In this document: positions 33,833 to 46,900 of the stretch, piece by piece | Layout of the letters: each line of letters opens with the position of its first letter | Position numbering within the stretch: the first letter of the stretch is position 1 | Program-made: the position numbers and the translations under genes | The notes under the pieces: model-generated | Told to the model about the DNA's origin: nothing | Databases searched by the model: none | What the model saw: the letters and a program-made list of their open reading frames with translations, nothing else | Assembly (NCBI RefSeq): GCF_040807025.1 | Contig: NC_090942.1 | Coordinates: 201,864,747 to 201,928,746, forward strand | Direction of reading: 5' to 3' | Length of the DNA: 64,000 bases | Source: Struthio camelus | Lineage: Eukaryota; Chordata; Aves; Struthioniformes; Struthionidae

Positions 33833-34753
33833 TATACATATTTTAGCAGATTTACTCAATGCTACAGATTTTTTATTAAAAAAAAAAAAATCACCCGTCT
33901 GTATTATCTAGAGTTTAAGCAAAAGTTAGTTTTTATAGGTAGATAATTTTACAGGTCTAAAACTGTGGAACTTTCTGTAAGTACCTTAAACTAGAGCAAA
34001 ACTCTGTTTTGTATGGGCTCATGCATGCCCAGATAAGTAAGTCTGAAGTGCTGATTTTGTTGAAGTGGCACATTCTGTGTGTCGGAGCTGAGGGTCTGAC
34101 AGCACTGCCATTGCAAACCTCTATTTTCAGGGGTTTGTACAAAGTTGCTCTGGGCTTAAACCTTACAGAAAAGGAACCTAGGAAAGAAACATGTTTTTTA
34201 ATTATTATTTTTAAAAATATATAAAATTAGTTTTTGACTATTTAAGGAAAATTTGGGTTCTTTTGCTTTTTATTTGCATTCTTAAGAACTTCGGAATAAT
34301 TTTACTTTAAGAGAGAAAAAGAAATATGGTAAGCTAAGGATCCATCAAATGGTCTATTAAGCTTGGATCCTATGAGAAATGTATTAATGACTAGGATGTT
34401 TTTTTGAATAGTGGCTACTGTACATGGGCATTGACAACATTTCCGAAAAATTTAATAGGGTTTTAATGTGCCTGGGGGACATATTTTTATGATACACTGA
34501 AAAAGCTCCAAAAATCATTGAAATCTAAGGATAAATATTATGCATTTACAAAATATTTTGGTATGAGTGTTTAATCATCAGACCTCAGTAAATATAAAAT
34601 ATATGCTCCAGTGTATCTGAAAAATAATATACATTTAAAAAAATATATGTCTATATTATGTAGAGAATTCTAAATTCACATAACTGAAGCTAATGGGTCT
34701 GATCTCACATAGCAGTTGGTTTTATTGTCTCTTAAACTGAATGAAAAAAGGAA

Positions 34754-34759
34754 AATAAA
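34754..34759 (+). terminator. Poly(A) signal candidate AATAAA, medial
   Basis: This canonical hexamer lies about 1.74 kb after the AMER2 stop, in AT-rich sequence where chance occurrence is common. No strong GT-rich downstream element is obvious. Confidence 0.25.
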
Positions 34760-35152
34760 TATACAGAATATACATTTGAAGGCTATTAAGGTTATAGATA
34801 ACCATAAAAAGCTAGGAAATACAGTAAAAATAATTTCTTCTCTTACAAGTGTGATTCACTGGGGAAAGGACCCTATAGTCACAAGGGTAAAACTGAAATT
34901 TAGCTCTGAAATTACCACAATACCAAATTGCAACCTCCGCTCCCCCAGCGAGTAGGGAGAAAGTGTTAGTTTTTCTGATCGTTTCTTGCTTTTATGATCT
35001 GAGTAAGAACCTTAATAGGCTTCACAGGAGATTATTTTATATGTTGTTTTTTTTTTAATGACATAAACGTATATGAGTGTGATTTTCTACATGCCTGCTC
35101 ACACGGACGCGTTGTACATATGCATGTGTAGTCAGGACGCACCTCCTCCCAG

Positions 35153-35197
35153 CGTACACGCAGCCCGCGGGCCCCGCGCACGCCGCGGGGGTGTACG
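35153..35197 (+). other. GC-rich imperfect hairpin downstream of AMER2
   Basis: Arms CGTACAC (35153-35159) and CCCGCGG (35164-35170) pair with CCGCGGG (35183-35189) and GTGTACG (35191-35197): 14 Watson-Crick pairs with a 4-by-1 internal loop and a 12-base apical loop. It sits in a small CpG-rich patch (about 35,100-35,200) inside AT-rich DNA. At 45 bases it is shorter than a typical microRNA precursor. Confidence 0.7.
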
Positions 35198-38100
35198 GTG
35201 GATCTGTCTCCAAAGGTTTGGCTGAGCTTTTCCTTTGCCTGAGAAAGGCATTTGCATTTGGCCTGACTCTGCTTGGGTATTTTAGAAAATCAAAGCTGAG
35301 ATACCCTCAAAAGGATGAATGTACAGAACCCGGGTTACTAATCCTGGTCTTTAGCCCGACACCTAACATTCCTGTTTTTATTCTTTTGTTTTCATCTGAC
35401 TGTAAGGGTCACGTTCTTCCTTGCATGACAATTCTGCAGAAAAGTCCTATTTCCCCCTCTTATTTTAGGGACAAATTGTACAGAGTGATTCCATAGGGTA
35501 CTGCAGGTTGAGAAGGAGGGAGGATGTCCGGAGCTTGGGGAGATACTGTAAAGACTGGAAGCACCGATTGCAGGTAGTAACAGTTGTGTGTCTTTAAAAG
35601 CGCTAGAAGATATAAGCTACCATCTGTACAGGACCTGTGTGTGGCAAATTTCCGTCATATGCGTTTTGTTTGCATCGTGGGCATGTATGTATCAAGAGGA
35701 ACATAGAGTAACGTTAGACTAGCTCCCTCACGCTTATGACTAACAAGAATCATCATTAAAATGTTTTGCCTTCCCTTCATTTTCTCTCTCTCTTTTGTTT
35801 TCCCTGATTTGACTCCGTCCTCTGCATGCTGGCAGCAGCTCCCTCCCTGCCCAAGCTAAGCTCTGGTGCGGCGCGGGAAGCCTCCGGCTGGCAGCCGCCC
35901 CAGGGTGGGGGGGCTGTACGCTCGCCGGCAGCGGCGAGGGCTACCTAACCACTTGCTCAAGCTTTTTATCACATCCCTAGTGTAAGTACGCTTTGCAGAT
36001 CTCTTGGTGGTTCATTTGGCTGCTTGCTATGTACATATTTTAAGGACAATCATATCCTTAAAAGGAAAACGGAAAAGTGACTTGTGGTAGGGTGTCAGTA
36101 TTTTGAATCGTAACAATATACTGATATTGATTCAGGGTAATGGTTGTATGAGAGTAAAAATACGATTTAATGGTCAAATTAACTTTGTATTTATATAACT
36201 CACTTCTGTCTTTAAGCCATTGATGTTTTATTTCAAAAGGTAATCGAAAACTTAGTATTTTCTAGGGCTTTTTATTATCAGAGAAATATAACTGTATAAC
36301 TCCACACAATGCCTAAAAAAAAACATTGAAAGGAGGTTCAAAGACATTCTTTCAATCTGCTTTTAATTCCTGAAAGATCCCTGTAAAATACTATGAGATG
36401 CCTAATAGCAAACGGTTAACGACTTGCTGGATTTAAAGGTTATGACATAAAGAGGTAATAGTCCTGAGGCATTCTGTGGTGGTTTGCTTTCTTTTTTACA
36501 TTATTGTGTTTAAGCGTATATTTTCTTTGGCTTTGGTAGGTATGAGGGTAGAAATGATGTTCTGAGTCCCAAAGATATCATTCCCAATCCTGTCATTGTT
36601 TTGATTTCCTTAAGGAATCCTTTTGTTTATTTGTTTTATTTGCTATTTTGTGGTCTGAATGATGCTTTGTAATTATCAGCTTGTATGTCATTCATAAAGG
36701 ATTTTATAGATGAGGTCTTGGCATTTAGTTATATATACTCTTTGCACTTTCAGGTCACTACTCGTAAATTTTGTATGTTCTTAGGACGTTTCTATATATT
36801 GCATAGCATTTTATAGCTATCTACAGTAATATCAGTGGTATACATTGCTTTCCTATATATCAGCACAAAAGATTTCCTTTTAGTAGCATGAAATGATGTT
36901 TTTGTGGACTTCTTTTGTCATAATAGAAGTAAAGTTTCCTGTGCTATAGGTGTGGCCTGCAACAGACATAAAGGGTCACATTTCCTCCACAGTGCATATA
37001 GATTTTGGTCTTGTCATTAATAGGACTCAAACCTATGTGATAGATTTGGGAAGAAAATACACCACTAGAACCAGAAGAATCCACGTTCAGTCTAATCCCA
37101 TGAAATCACCAGCGTTTTCTTCATCCACTGTGAACATCCTCACTACCATTTGGGGTAGCAGAGGACTGAATTTAAAAAAAATTACATGCATAGATGTACA
37201 CTATAAAAATTAATTCACTGATTATTTTTTAATGAATCTTACTAAATTATTTATCTAAGCTAAGCGAATATTGCACCAAAGTCTTCAAAACATCTGATAC
37301 AGATGGCATTTCCAGTAAGATGCTGTAAGTGTCGATGAGCCAAATTATCAGGTTTTGCTTAGCAAAGCAAGCACCTAGTTATTTTTTAAATTTGTGGTAC
37401 TGGCTGAGCTTGCAGATCAAAGGGAGCCATTGATTCTCGTACATGGCTGTGTTCTGAGGTTTTTTTGCCTGCTCTGATAGACTACTTTCTGAAAGGGCTT
37501 TTCAGCAAGATAATGGTATGAGAGAGACAGCTCACAGCAACAATAGCTGCTTACAAGGCAGATGGTTATCTAAGAGAGGATAAAGTGTGACTTTAAGCAA
37601 GGTGGTCTGAAATGCATTTTCATACCATTTTGTTGATATGAAAGGCTGATGCTTCTGTCTTGGAAAAACAAATTGACACCAACTCAAAGACACTGCAGAA
37701 ATGAGTCTTGGCACATGACAGTTCCTGCAGGATTTTTTTTTATTTTGTCTTTTACTTTTTTATTTATTTTTGCTTTGTTTATGTTTTCATTAAGATGACA
37801 TAACTCCGTTTATCCAGGCAAAATTGCACAATGACTGACTCAGATTTAGCACTGAGAATACACTGTCTGTTGTCCCCCAGCTGCTTGGGACTGGGCTGTG
37901 CTGAGCATCACTCTCTCCTGTTGAGATTTGTCATGAGTTCATGTGCTGTTTACTCTGATCAGGAAGTACCAGAATCTGCCTTGCTGTTTTAAGGCGAGAG
38001 CTTATTCTAAGTTGGTCTGAATCCAGAGGAATTTTTTTAGTTCATCTTTAACTCACATCTTGTCTTGCCCGTGAGTATCTCAGCTGGAAAATTCAGCTTT

Positions 38101-38303
38101 GTTTTGATGTTTCCTAGGTCCATTTCTTGTAGAGAGAAATGGAAATACCTCCATATGCAAAGGGCTAAGAGCCATAGCCCACTCAAGCCACATTCTGGAG
38201 GCCTTTACTCCTGCAAAAGCAGGTCTTTAAAGCTCTTCCTGCCCTAGAGGGCTTCTCCATCCAAAACAGTGAGTACTACTGCTTGTGGCCACCTTTTTTT
38301 CCA

Positions 38304-38325
38304 CTCTCTCTCTCTCTCTCTCTCT
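38304..38325 (+). repeat. (CT)11 microsatellite
   Basis: Eleven perfect CT dinucleotides, preceded by a pyrimidine-rich CCTTTTTTTCCA. Confidence 0.95.
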
Positions 38326-38967
38326 GGCTCCCCCTCTGCCAAACCACAGGAGCTTGAGAAGCTGAGATTTTTGACCCAGGCTCCATCCCTAGGAATCCAT
38401 CATAGCACCACAGCTGCCAGTACGTTCTTCAAGAGGGTTTTGCTCCTACTTCTTGGTTCAGAATAAATGATTTCACCTTCAGAACATGCTGTAAGGATCT
38501 TTAAAACAAAGGCCTCTGCTGTGTGAGCTCATACATATGGGTGAGGATGTTGAGTGGTATTTTGCACAGAGTATACCCCTCCACTTCCCTTTTGTGGACA
38601 ATTTAGCAAATCTAGCAGGGAAGCGTGTCACTCTTGTGGAAAAGCCTAGAGGCCATCTGTGATGGAGACCATGCTCAGATTTGCTGTATCTTTGATTACA
38701 CTGCTTTTCTTTTTCCTTTCTGTACTTATTTAAATAAATAGAACCAAAGTTGTCATGGAGAGGAGAAAAGGTTATGTACTTCACGGGGCAGGAAGGATTT
38801 TAAAGTGTCCAGCCTGCAGTCTCACAAAAAGCAATGGCTAAAAGGAGAAAACTGCTTTGCCTCTAATATCACATCCAAGCAATGCTCTGAAATAGAAGCT
38901 AACCCAGTGATGATCACAATGCTGGAAAACTAGCACTTGCTGACGTTTTCTGACAATCTCTTTCTAA

Positions 38968-39026
38968 GGCCCAGGTCTACTGTGGCAAAGCTTCCATTGA
39001 CTCCAGCAAGAACAGGAGAAGATCCT
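38968..39026 (+). repeat. Possible ancient amniote repeat fragment
   Basis: GGCCCAGGTCTACTG, then AAAGCTTCCATTGACTCCAGC and GAAGATCC, resemble the phrases GGCCC(G)ATCCTGC, CTCCCATTGACTTCAATGG and GGATC of widespread old sauropsid repeats. The fragment is short and decayed, and recognised by eye. Confidence 0.4.
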
Positions 39027-41249
39027 TAAACTATAGGGAGTAGGAAGTGTTTTCCTAGATGAGTCTTCCCTTTTTGTAAAGATAAACATTATTCAGGTGA
39101 CTGTGCAGTCTTTTATATTATTGTAGAAGTACTTCCACTGATCTGAATGCAAAACACATCTTTCCATTGTTTTTCCGTCTTAACAAGCAGCCGCTCCTGC
39201 GCATAACCCCAATGCTCAGTATGTTCAAATTACAACTAACACAATCACTGCCATCCTTAATTTAACTTGTGATGGTAGAAACAGGACCAGAGCCTTTCCA
39301 GGGCAGTAAACCCCTGCTTATTGTGTCATTTCTCTTGTTTTTTTTGATATGGTAACTAGTTAGGCCTCCCTTTGATTTTTTTCACAGAAATATCTTTAAT
39401 CTGTTTTTAGGAAGAGCAATATGTGGAGACCACATGGTAAGAACTTGAACAGATTGTTATTATTGTGGAGGATGCAGCACCAAAACAGTTGCCATTTTGG
39501 TATCAGGCTGCTTCTAAGGGGTTTCATACAGATGCAGTAGAGGCTTTGAACATAACATGCTCATAAAAGAAAACTGGCTACATCTGCATTGAATTAAGCC
39601 TGACCTTAAAATGTAAAAGCTACACATCTGGTCATGTTTCTTAGTCAACAGCAGCAAGCCTGTCCTGACTCACCTGCACCCCACAGACCAGGGGAGCAAG
39701 GCACTGTGAGCAGGGAAACGTGCTGCCTGGTCCTCACCTGGCTCCTGGCAGAGGTGTGGGGTGTCATCACGTAGAGATGTCTGCCAAATTCAGTATCAGT
39801 CTGGAAAAGCCAGGAAGGTGGTGCTGTGCTGTGGCGAAATGGTTGGGAGACGGGACAGGAGTAAGGGCTGAGCCTTTGTTTCATGTGGAAAAAAAGAGAG
39901 TTAAACATATGCCCATAAAATCTGGCTCATTTTTCTCTTGCATTGCTGCTAAGGTGGCTACGCTGCACTGAATTAGGAGCTGGATTGTGTGAGTACCTAG
40001 ACCTGGGTGTGCTGAAGCTTTTGCTCGTGCCGGTAGATGGTAGACGGGTAGACTCGTTAACATAACTGCTCTCCTCATTAGCGGGTGAATTAGCTTTCAC
40101 TTTTGAGGTAGTTTTAGCAGAGGTGCTTCTACCAATCTCCTGTAACCCAGCTCCAATCCACAGCGTCTCACTGCTCTTCTGCCCTCATCTTATCAGGGGG
40201 ATCAGAGCAAGCGTGCCTGTGGCAGGGTGGTGAGCGGTGGTGAGACCTCCTGGCCCACATCTGAGCCAGGGAGGGAGTGAAATGTGCACTGCGCAGTAGG
40301 GTGTAGCAGCATTGGGTGTGGGGCAGGGGGCAAGCAACCTTCTGTAGCACGTGGCTTAATAAAAGCGAGGTTACTCTCCTTTTTTGCAGGGGAACAAGAT
40401 TAAAGCTGTCACCTTAGCGTAAAATCCAAGTAAATCCACTGCCAGGGGGCAAACTGCAACAGCTGAACAATATCTCATTTCACAAGCTTTCCCTCTGAAA
40501 GCAGTGGATCTATTAGTAGGGTTCATTGTTATTAAGACTAAGTGAAGATACTATAATTTGGCCCCATGTGAATTTTCGTTGCTTTGTTTGTCAGAAGAAT
40601 CTGTTTCAGGAAAGCTCTAGTGATGAAGCTCATGGCCTTGTTGAAATGTGGAATGAGATATGAATGTATCTGGTGGAAAAATACAGCTCCAATAAGGCCA
40701 GAAAGTACAGAATGGCTTCAGTGTTTTCTTACAGCCAAACTCTGCTTAAATATCATGGCGCGTGCCTGAGGAAGACATTGCAAAGAGCGTGCCACGCTGC
40801 ATCTGCCAAGCTGACACCCTTGGGGCTTCCTACATGCTGAAAGGGACAGAGGTGTCCTGCTAGACATCACTTCATGTTTTTTTCTAAGACATGTTATAGC
40901 TGGCAGATTGTTGCTAATTACAGGTTTCCCTGGCATTATTTGTGTCAGCCACCTCCAGGAAGGTAGCATAAAATCTACTCAAGATAATGAGCAAGTAAAA
41001 CCAGAGCTCCCTACTCTTTTTATCTAAATGGTTTGTTAATAATCTGGCAAGTTTGTGGGCACCAACTTTGTCCAAAAGATTGGAACGCTCTAAGGGTATT
41101 TTTATAACAGACTTAGACATGCTCTGCTCCTTACCACCTCTACAAATTTTGATGAATGTGTCTCCTTATATCATTGTAATCTTAAAAACATGTTTAAAAC
41201 CTAACTGACAGCAATAGATGTCTTTCTTCCCTGACAGTTCATGAGGATA

Positions 41250-41500
41250 TACAAATCAGTGTTTACTATATTTTTAATTCTGTAAATATTTATTTTGGTA
41301 CTCTGTGTATTTATTGGCACTGATTCTGGTGTTTGCTTATGTGTCACTGTAAATGTTGATGGTTTCAGTAGTCTTGCTTCTAACGAATGTAAGCAACTCA
41401 GACTGACTGCACTTTTCTTCTTCCATTCAAAAATCTTACCGTGAAAAATATTCCCACTGTCATATTATGTGTTATAATGAGTACAGTCAATAAAATCAGT
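41250..41500 (+). other. 3'-end-like sequence, possible distal AMER2 terminus
   Basis: AT-rich sequence with an AU-rich-element-like run (CTGTAAATATTTATTTTGG, then GTATTTATTGG), a Pumilio-type TGTAAATA at 41281-41288, and a canonical AATAAA at 41489-41494 in the context GTCAATAAAATCAG. The composition resembles terminal 3' UTR sequence on the plus strand. No plus-strand gene lies between it and AMER2, so it would belong to AMER2 or to an unannotated non-coding RNA. This is inference. Confidence 0.35.
41489..41494 (+). terminator. Poly(A) signal candidate AATAAA, distal
   Basis: A canonical hexamer, followed within 10-25 bases by TTGTCACTTTTCACTG, a moderately T/GT-rich stretch. It would imply an AMER2 3' UTR of about 8.5 kb if unspliced. 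Confidence 0.3.
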
Positions 41501-43849
41501 TGTCACTTTTCACTGACGAACGTGAAGGCTACTTTTTGATGAGCTAGAAAAAGAATCAATCTTTTCAGTGCACTGGAAAATAGTAGGCTTTTGAAAGAAA
41601 CACATTAAGGAATGATGTCCCCAAAATAGCATAAAAGAGAATACTTGGGCATGTATGCACTTTCATTTTGATGTAGAAATGCCTTTAGCACTTCTGCTAA
41701 TAACACCACAGAATAACTAGGCTGAATTTGCTGCTTATGGGAGGGCTTTCATAAATCAGAGTAAGTTTTGGTCTTCTGTTTCATCAACACGTTCTCCTTT
41801 TTTTTTGCCTCTACTTCGGTTAGACAAAGGAAATGAACTCACTTTATTCTGTTTGCAAACCAGCTTTGCTTCCTGCTTCTCCTGGTCAGACGTACATCAA
41901 CTCTGGAGTTGCAGTTTTGGCTTGGCAGCTGGGAAATGCAGTCCTTCAATACACTATAAGCTTAATTTCTCGCCTTTAAAACTGAGACTTGACCACCACA
42001 ACTGAAGTGGTATTTATTAGAACTTCTGTTTTGAAACCTCCTATAAATTTATTGCATTTAGAAAATGCATAACACATTTGCATCAATCTAGTTTTAATCC
42101 TTAAATTTATTTTCTTCACTCAGCTAAGTAGCACTGCCTTATTAAGGGTCAAGCAGCCTGCCGTGTCACTACATGTCCATGTTATAAGATACTGAACCAG
42201 CTAGAATAAGAACTAGAGTAAAATCTCCTCCAAGATTTCCGAGGAATAACAAAGCAAAGGGTATGAGAAATGAGCACAGTATCTCTGAGCTAATAGCATT
42301 CTGTAATATGAACTGGATTTTGATTCTGATTAAGAGCTTCTTCCTCAACAGTGGCAATGCTACACAAGAAAGTTCATTATACAAGTAATGAGCAGGACAA
42401 GGTGACACAATGTAAGCTGATGCTATGCCCAGAAATCTTTCCAGTAGCTGAAATGAGGATGAAGAAATGTTTGTTCCCTGGGAAAACAACTTTACATTCA
42501 GGCCTTCTTAGTCTGTTTCCCCTACTGCACTTTCATGTCTTTTACCCCATGCATCTGGAAGCAGAATAGTTGAGATATAAATTATTCCCAGCTGCAGATG
42601 ATTGCCTAGTGGTTACCTTTCCTGTTCCCTGAGGATAGCTGCTGGGCTTTGAGTGGGAAAGGGTTGCAATGAAGCGTAGAGCAAAAGGGCGGCAACCTCA
42701 TGAATCTCGATGACTGCAGATCTGTGTGGTGCAGCTGTTAACATCATCCACAAAATTAGACTGCAATAGCCTGGCAGTTCCATCGTTACCCCCCAAATTG
42801 GGGAGCCTTTGTGACAAAATCAGAAAATTTGGCCCCAAAATTAGTTTTGCAGTCAAGATGAAGAGGCTGATTGTCTAGTATGAGCTAAAAGTCGTTTCCC
42901 AATTAAAAACCAGATCAGTCATTCCCAACAGTACATCTCTGTGATTTTCATCTCCACCGTACTGGAAAAGTGAAATCCCCAAAATGTTTGCAATAGGGGT
43001 AATAACCTACAAATCTCCCTGTGACCCACTTCTGAAGTCAACTTCTTCATCCATCTTGCAAACCTGGAAAGCAAGGGAGAGAAGAGAATACTCTTGACTC
43101 CTAATAATTGGTAGGCAATATTGGCAAGACTAACTGACCAGACAATTGACTGAGTGAGTGCTAACCTCATTTTAAATCCTTTCCCTTGAATCATGGTATA
43201 TTTCTGCCCCAAAGTGATCGTTTAGAAGTTATTTACTAGTAGCTTGCGTTGAGCAGACTACCTACCACACTGCACATCTGCTTCCAATTAAAACCGTTCC
43301 ACAGCACCCTGAGGGAGATGAGAAGGAGGCTCAAAGGTTTCTGTGGAGGGTTATTTCAGCAGCCCCAGATGCCTCTGTAGCAGATGAGGAGTAAGAACCT
43401 GCTTCATCTCTAGTGTCATCTCATTCCTCTTGCTCTGCAAAGACCCTTTCCACTTAGCTCAGATATTCAGATAGATGCTAGGAATAGGAGTTCTCTTGTT
43501 CTGATTAATGAATGGGACTCTTCCTTGACAGATATGTGCGTTTTTTCCAGCTCAAGAAAAATGAACGTATTTTAAGAGACATAGACAGTGATGGGACCCC
43601 CCGGAGTCCATTTTAAGTAGAACAAGACAAGTGCCAGGAGGAAAAGATTGGGGTCTGTCGAACTAGAATTCCCACAGCTACACAAAGGCTGGTAAACAAC
43701 CTTTGCTGATACTGTGTCTTTATGCTCAAGCCCTTCACAAAGCATGTCTGTGCAGAACTGCTATGTAGATCACAGGTGCGATGAATTACAGTCAGTGACT
43801 GCAATGCAGAAGGAGGGAGGGCATGCACTTTCCAACACACTGCTGATCT

Positions 43850-43945
43850 GCACGAAGCAGGTTCAGGTCCCTCTTCCACTGCTTCCTTTCCACGTAGTAG
43901 TGAGCAAGTCACTTCTGCCTGGATTTGCAAAGGATATAAGTACCA
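43850..43945 (+). repeat. Possible MIR-like SINE CORE fragment
   Basis: GGTTCAGGTCCC, then GTGAGCAAGTCACTTCTGCC and TGCAAAGGATATAAGTACC, follow the order of a MIR B-box, CORE and post-CORE segment. Several phrases are degraded, so the call is tentative. Confidence 0.4.
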
Positions 43946-46900
43946 CATTTTAAAGCCTGATCCATCAAATCAGCTGCACCTAGCTGCGGTGATGCTTAAA
44001 ACCTTTGTGGCCACCTGCATGCCTCAATGAGCTCCAAGAAATAAATGAAGACATAGGCTCTCTGCTGCCTATCCAGATCTACAATGTGGGATAAAAGCAG
44101 TCTCCTATCTCACAGGAATATTAAGGGCAAAGTTTTTGCTGTTCAGGCTGTAATGCAGACACTGAAGTAACGGAGGCATCACAGATACTGCGCTGTATCT
44201 AACAGTGGAGTGCGTGGGATATCTACACGTGCTGTTTCCACATGCAACTGCTCATCCAGGTTAAACCGACACAGTGTAGGTGTTCTTCAGCGGTAGGCTA
44301 CAGCAGTGTGGGAACTAGCAGTGCTGAACTCCTTGCATTGAGCTGGGAACTTTTGCCCGGCAATGCGCAGAACATAAAGTAAAGAAAAATCCCAATGACC
44401 AAACAGTTCTGCTCTGTTCCTGCCCAGCTACATAAATTCACCTCTAAAGATGAAAACACAACCAAATTTTGCAAGAAATTAATTTGTATAAATACAGCGA
44501 AATGTGTTTTAGTAAATATGAGCAGTGAATAGCCTTTTCTTTATTATGATTGTGATGATACTGGCCACAATCTCAAGTGGATAGGTGAAAAAATAGATGC
44601 TGTAGAGGTTCAGAAAAATGAAGGCAACAAAAATCAAATGAATTGTTTTCAGTATTTCTTAAGGGAAAACAGAGACATCTAAAAATTCAGCTAATCTTGG
44701 TATATCTTTACCATAGGAATATATTACATCTGCAACTGTCATTCCCTGAGTTTCTACCCTTCACATTCTACGCTAATAGATTTTGTTTACTGATAGGTAA
44801 CAAATCTTAAAAAAATGTAGCATTTACAGTGAAGAAATCAATCCTTCTATTCTTTTGCTTATAGATCTATATTTTTCCTTGTTAACAAATTAAGCTTCTG
44901 ATCCTTCTAATTAGACCATATCCAGTCATTATCATGCCACATTTAGCGTCTGATTATGCAGCCACTGCATCTGAACAGCTTCATTCAAATCAGTAAGAAA
45001 TGCTCATATGCAGCAACTGCATAAATGGTGCATGCATCCTTTGCAGAGCTGCCTACTGCTGCTTTCTCAGAGGCTTAGAATGTTTATGTCTGTGATCACT
45101 AGATGATGTTGAATTTGCCTGTGTTTTTTTTTCCTAGCATCTAATAGGAAATCCCATAAATCTGCAAGTTTTAAGAAAAAACAATTGGACCAGATTGCAT
45201 GGTTAAGTTAACTTGTCTGTGCTGGGCTGTAATTCTCTCTCAAGATGTAACATGTATTCAGACCAATTTAAAGTAAATGACTTTATCAGAAAACAAAACA
45301 GACATCAGAGCACAAGCATAAAGGCAAATGTCAGCCCATGGCTCTGAAAGGACTGAGATCCTCAATCTGAGCAATGAAACCTTACATTTCTGCCTCAGCT
45401 CAGGCAAACATAGCGCTATTTATAGCACAGCCTTTTACTACAGTTCTGTTAGAATGAGCCTCATCGGAGGATTTACATGACTAACCAAAAGCAAAAGCCT
45501 TTTGTACTTTGTTTCCATAAGAGAAGGCCAGTGTGAAGCTGATGTTCACTGGGCTGAATTACAGAAACTATCAGTTACTAGAAAACCAATTACTAACTTA
45601 AAGGCATCTGTTAGCACGGCATAGGTCTGCTCTCCCCTCCCCATGCCCTAGATTTAACGCCAAAGATGAGAGTTTAGTGAAAGCTCAGAAAGAACGCTCT
45701 TACTTCTGAAAAATAAAATGCATAGTCAAGGAAGACCGCATGTTTTCATGGTAACTGAGGAATAAAGGGTTAAGCCCTAGGAGATGGCTTTGAACCAATA
45801 AACAGCACAAAAGGCTCCTATTAGCAAACCAAGAGGCCAAACGTGCTCTCATTTCGCTCCCTGTATCTTCAGTTAAAACCTCTGGGCCACAAAGTTATGG
45901 TTGGAGTCAAGGCCGGCAATTAGCACAAGGTGATTATTTTACGTTCTGCTGCATACTCAGAAGTCTCATGAAAACCAAAATCAACCCACTGTCTTCACCT
46001 TCTGATCACATTTCCAGGTCAGGGTAGGCCTACTAGGTAGTCACCATCCTTGCGTCTTGCCGTGCCTGTTCAAGCACCCGGGCTTTCCTCAGAGATCCTG
46101 CTTTTTCACAGATGTATGTCTCTTCCGGCCTTCCAGATGGCAGCAGGCTCCTTAACAAGCTTCCTAGTTTTTCTTTCACCATCAGGATTTCATTTCAATG
46201 GTATCTTGTCACGTCTGTTTTTCTGCCGTCGGATGATGTGCAGGAGCTCGTCACATAATGCTTTTTCAGGAGGTTCCTGACCTACAGCCACCATGGCTGT
46301 TCCAGGCCTTCCAGCTGCAGACTTGTCCCCATGCAGCAAGGATCATTAAACACTTTGGTATTGCGGACTCCACTTCCAGTAACAGCCCCTGCCCTGGTTA
46401 CCAAGCAGAGCTAAGGACCACTTTGTTTAGATGTGCAGACTACTTGCTTTCTTGTCTTGATTTGCACTACTGAACCTACCCTCTCTTCCCTCTTCCTGTT
46501 AATACAGGGCTTCCCTAGGTCTCCCAGTTTTGTCATAGGGATGTTTAACAGGGATCAGAAGGAGAAGATTGGCCAAAGAACTGGGCAGGGAATTGGAATT
46601 AGGATATAATATCCTTGGATCTTTTGCAGATATCCTGTGTGACTTTCAGTACAACATTTCACCTCTTTGCTTCTTCCACCTCTGCATGGGAATGGATTCC
46701 TTCTGCAGGAAAGGTTTCATGAGGTCTAAATCATTTATGTTTTACTGTAGTGTCTGTGAAGTGATTTGAGAAGCAGCTGGGGGCATGTTACAACAGCAGC
46801 GTTCTCCTGTTCCTGCCCTTCTTGCCTAGGTTCAGCAGAGACAGACATGGCCATGACCTAAATGGGAAGAGAAGAGGAGAAACCCTCTTGCATGGGATGG

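Larger units (their letters stand above)
33014..34790 (+). other. AMER2: AMER2 3' UTR (proximal part, extent inferred)
   Basis: AT-rich sequence directly after the TAG stop, with no repeats, low coding potential and multiple poly(A)-signal-like hexamers (AATAAA 33511, ATTAAA near 33874, AATAAA 34754). A Pumilio-type TGTAGATA lies at 33825-33832. The true 3' end cannot be fixed from sequence alone and may be farther downstream. Confidence 0.5.
34791..41500 (+). other. AMER2 downstream region or extended 3' UTR
   Basis: The sequence is long and AT-rich, without recognisable LINE or SINE through about 38.9 kb. That is unusually repeat-free and compatible with an extended neural 3' UTR or conserved non-coding DNA. 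It contains the GC-rich hairpin at 35,153, a short GC-rich patch at 35,850-35,940, Pumilio-type sites at 35113 and 36030, and a 3'-end-like sequence at 41,250-41,500. No second gene is recognised. Open frames here are below about 101 codons. Confidence 0.4.

Noticed and set aside
35153-35197. The hairpin as a microRNA precursor
   Set aside because: The stem is 14 base pairs with an internal loop and about 45 bases in total, shorter than the usual precursor. Listed as a structure only.
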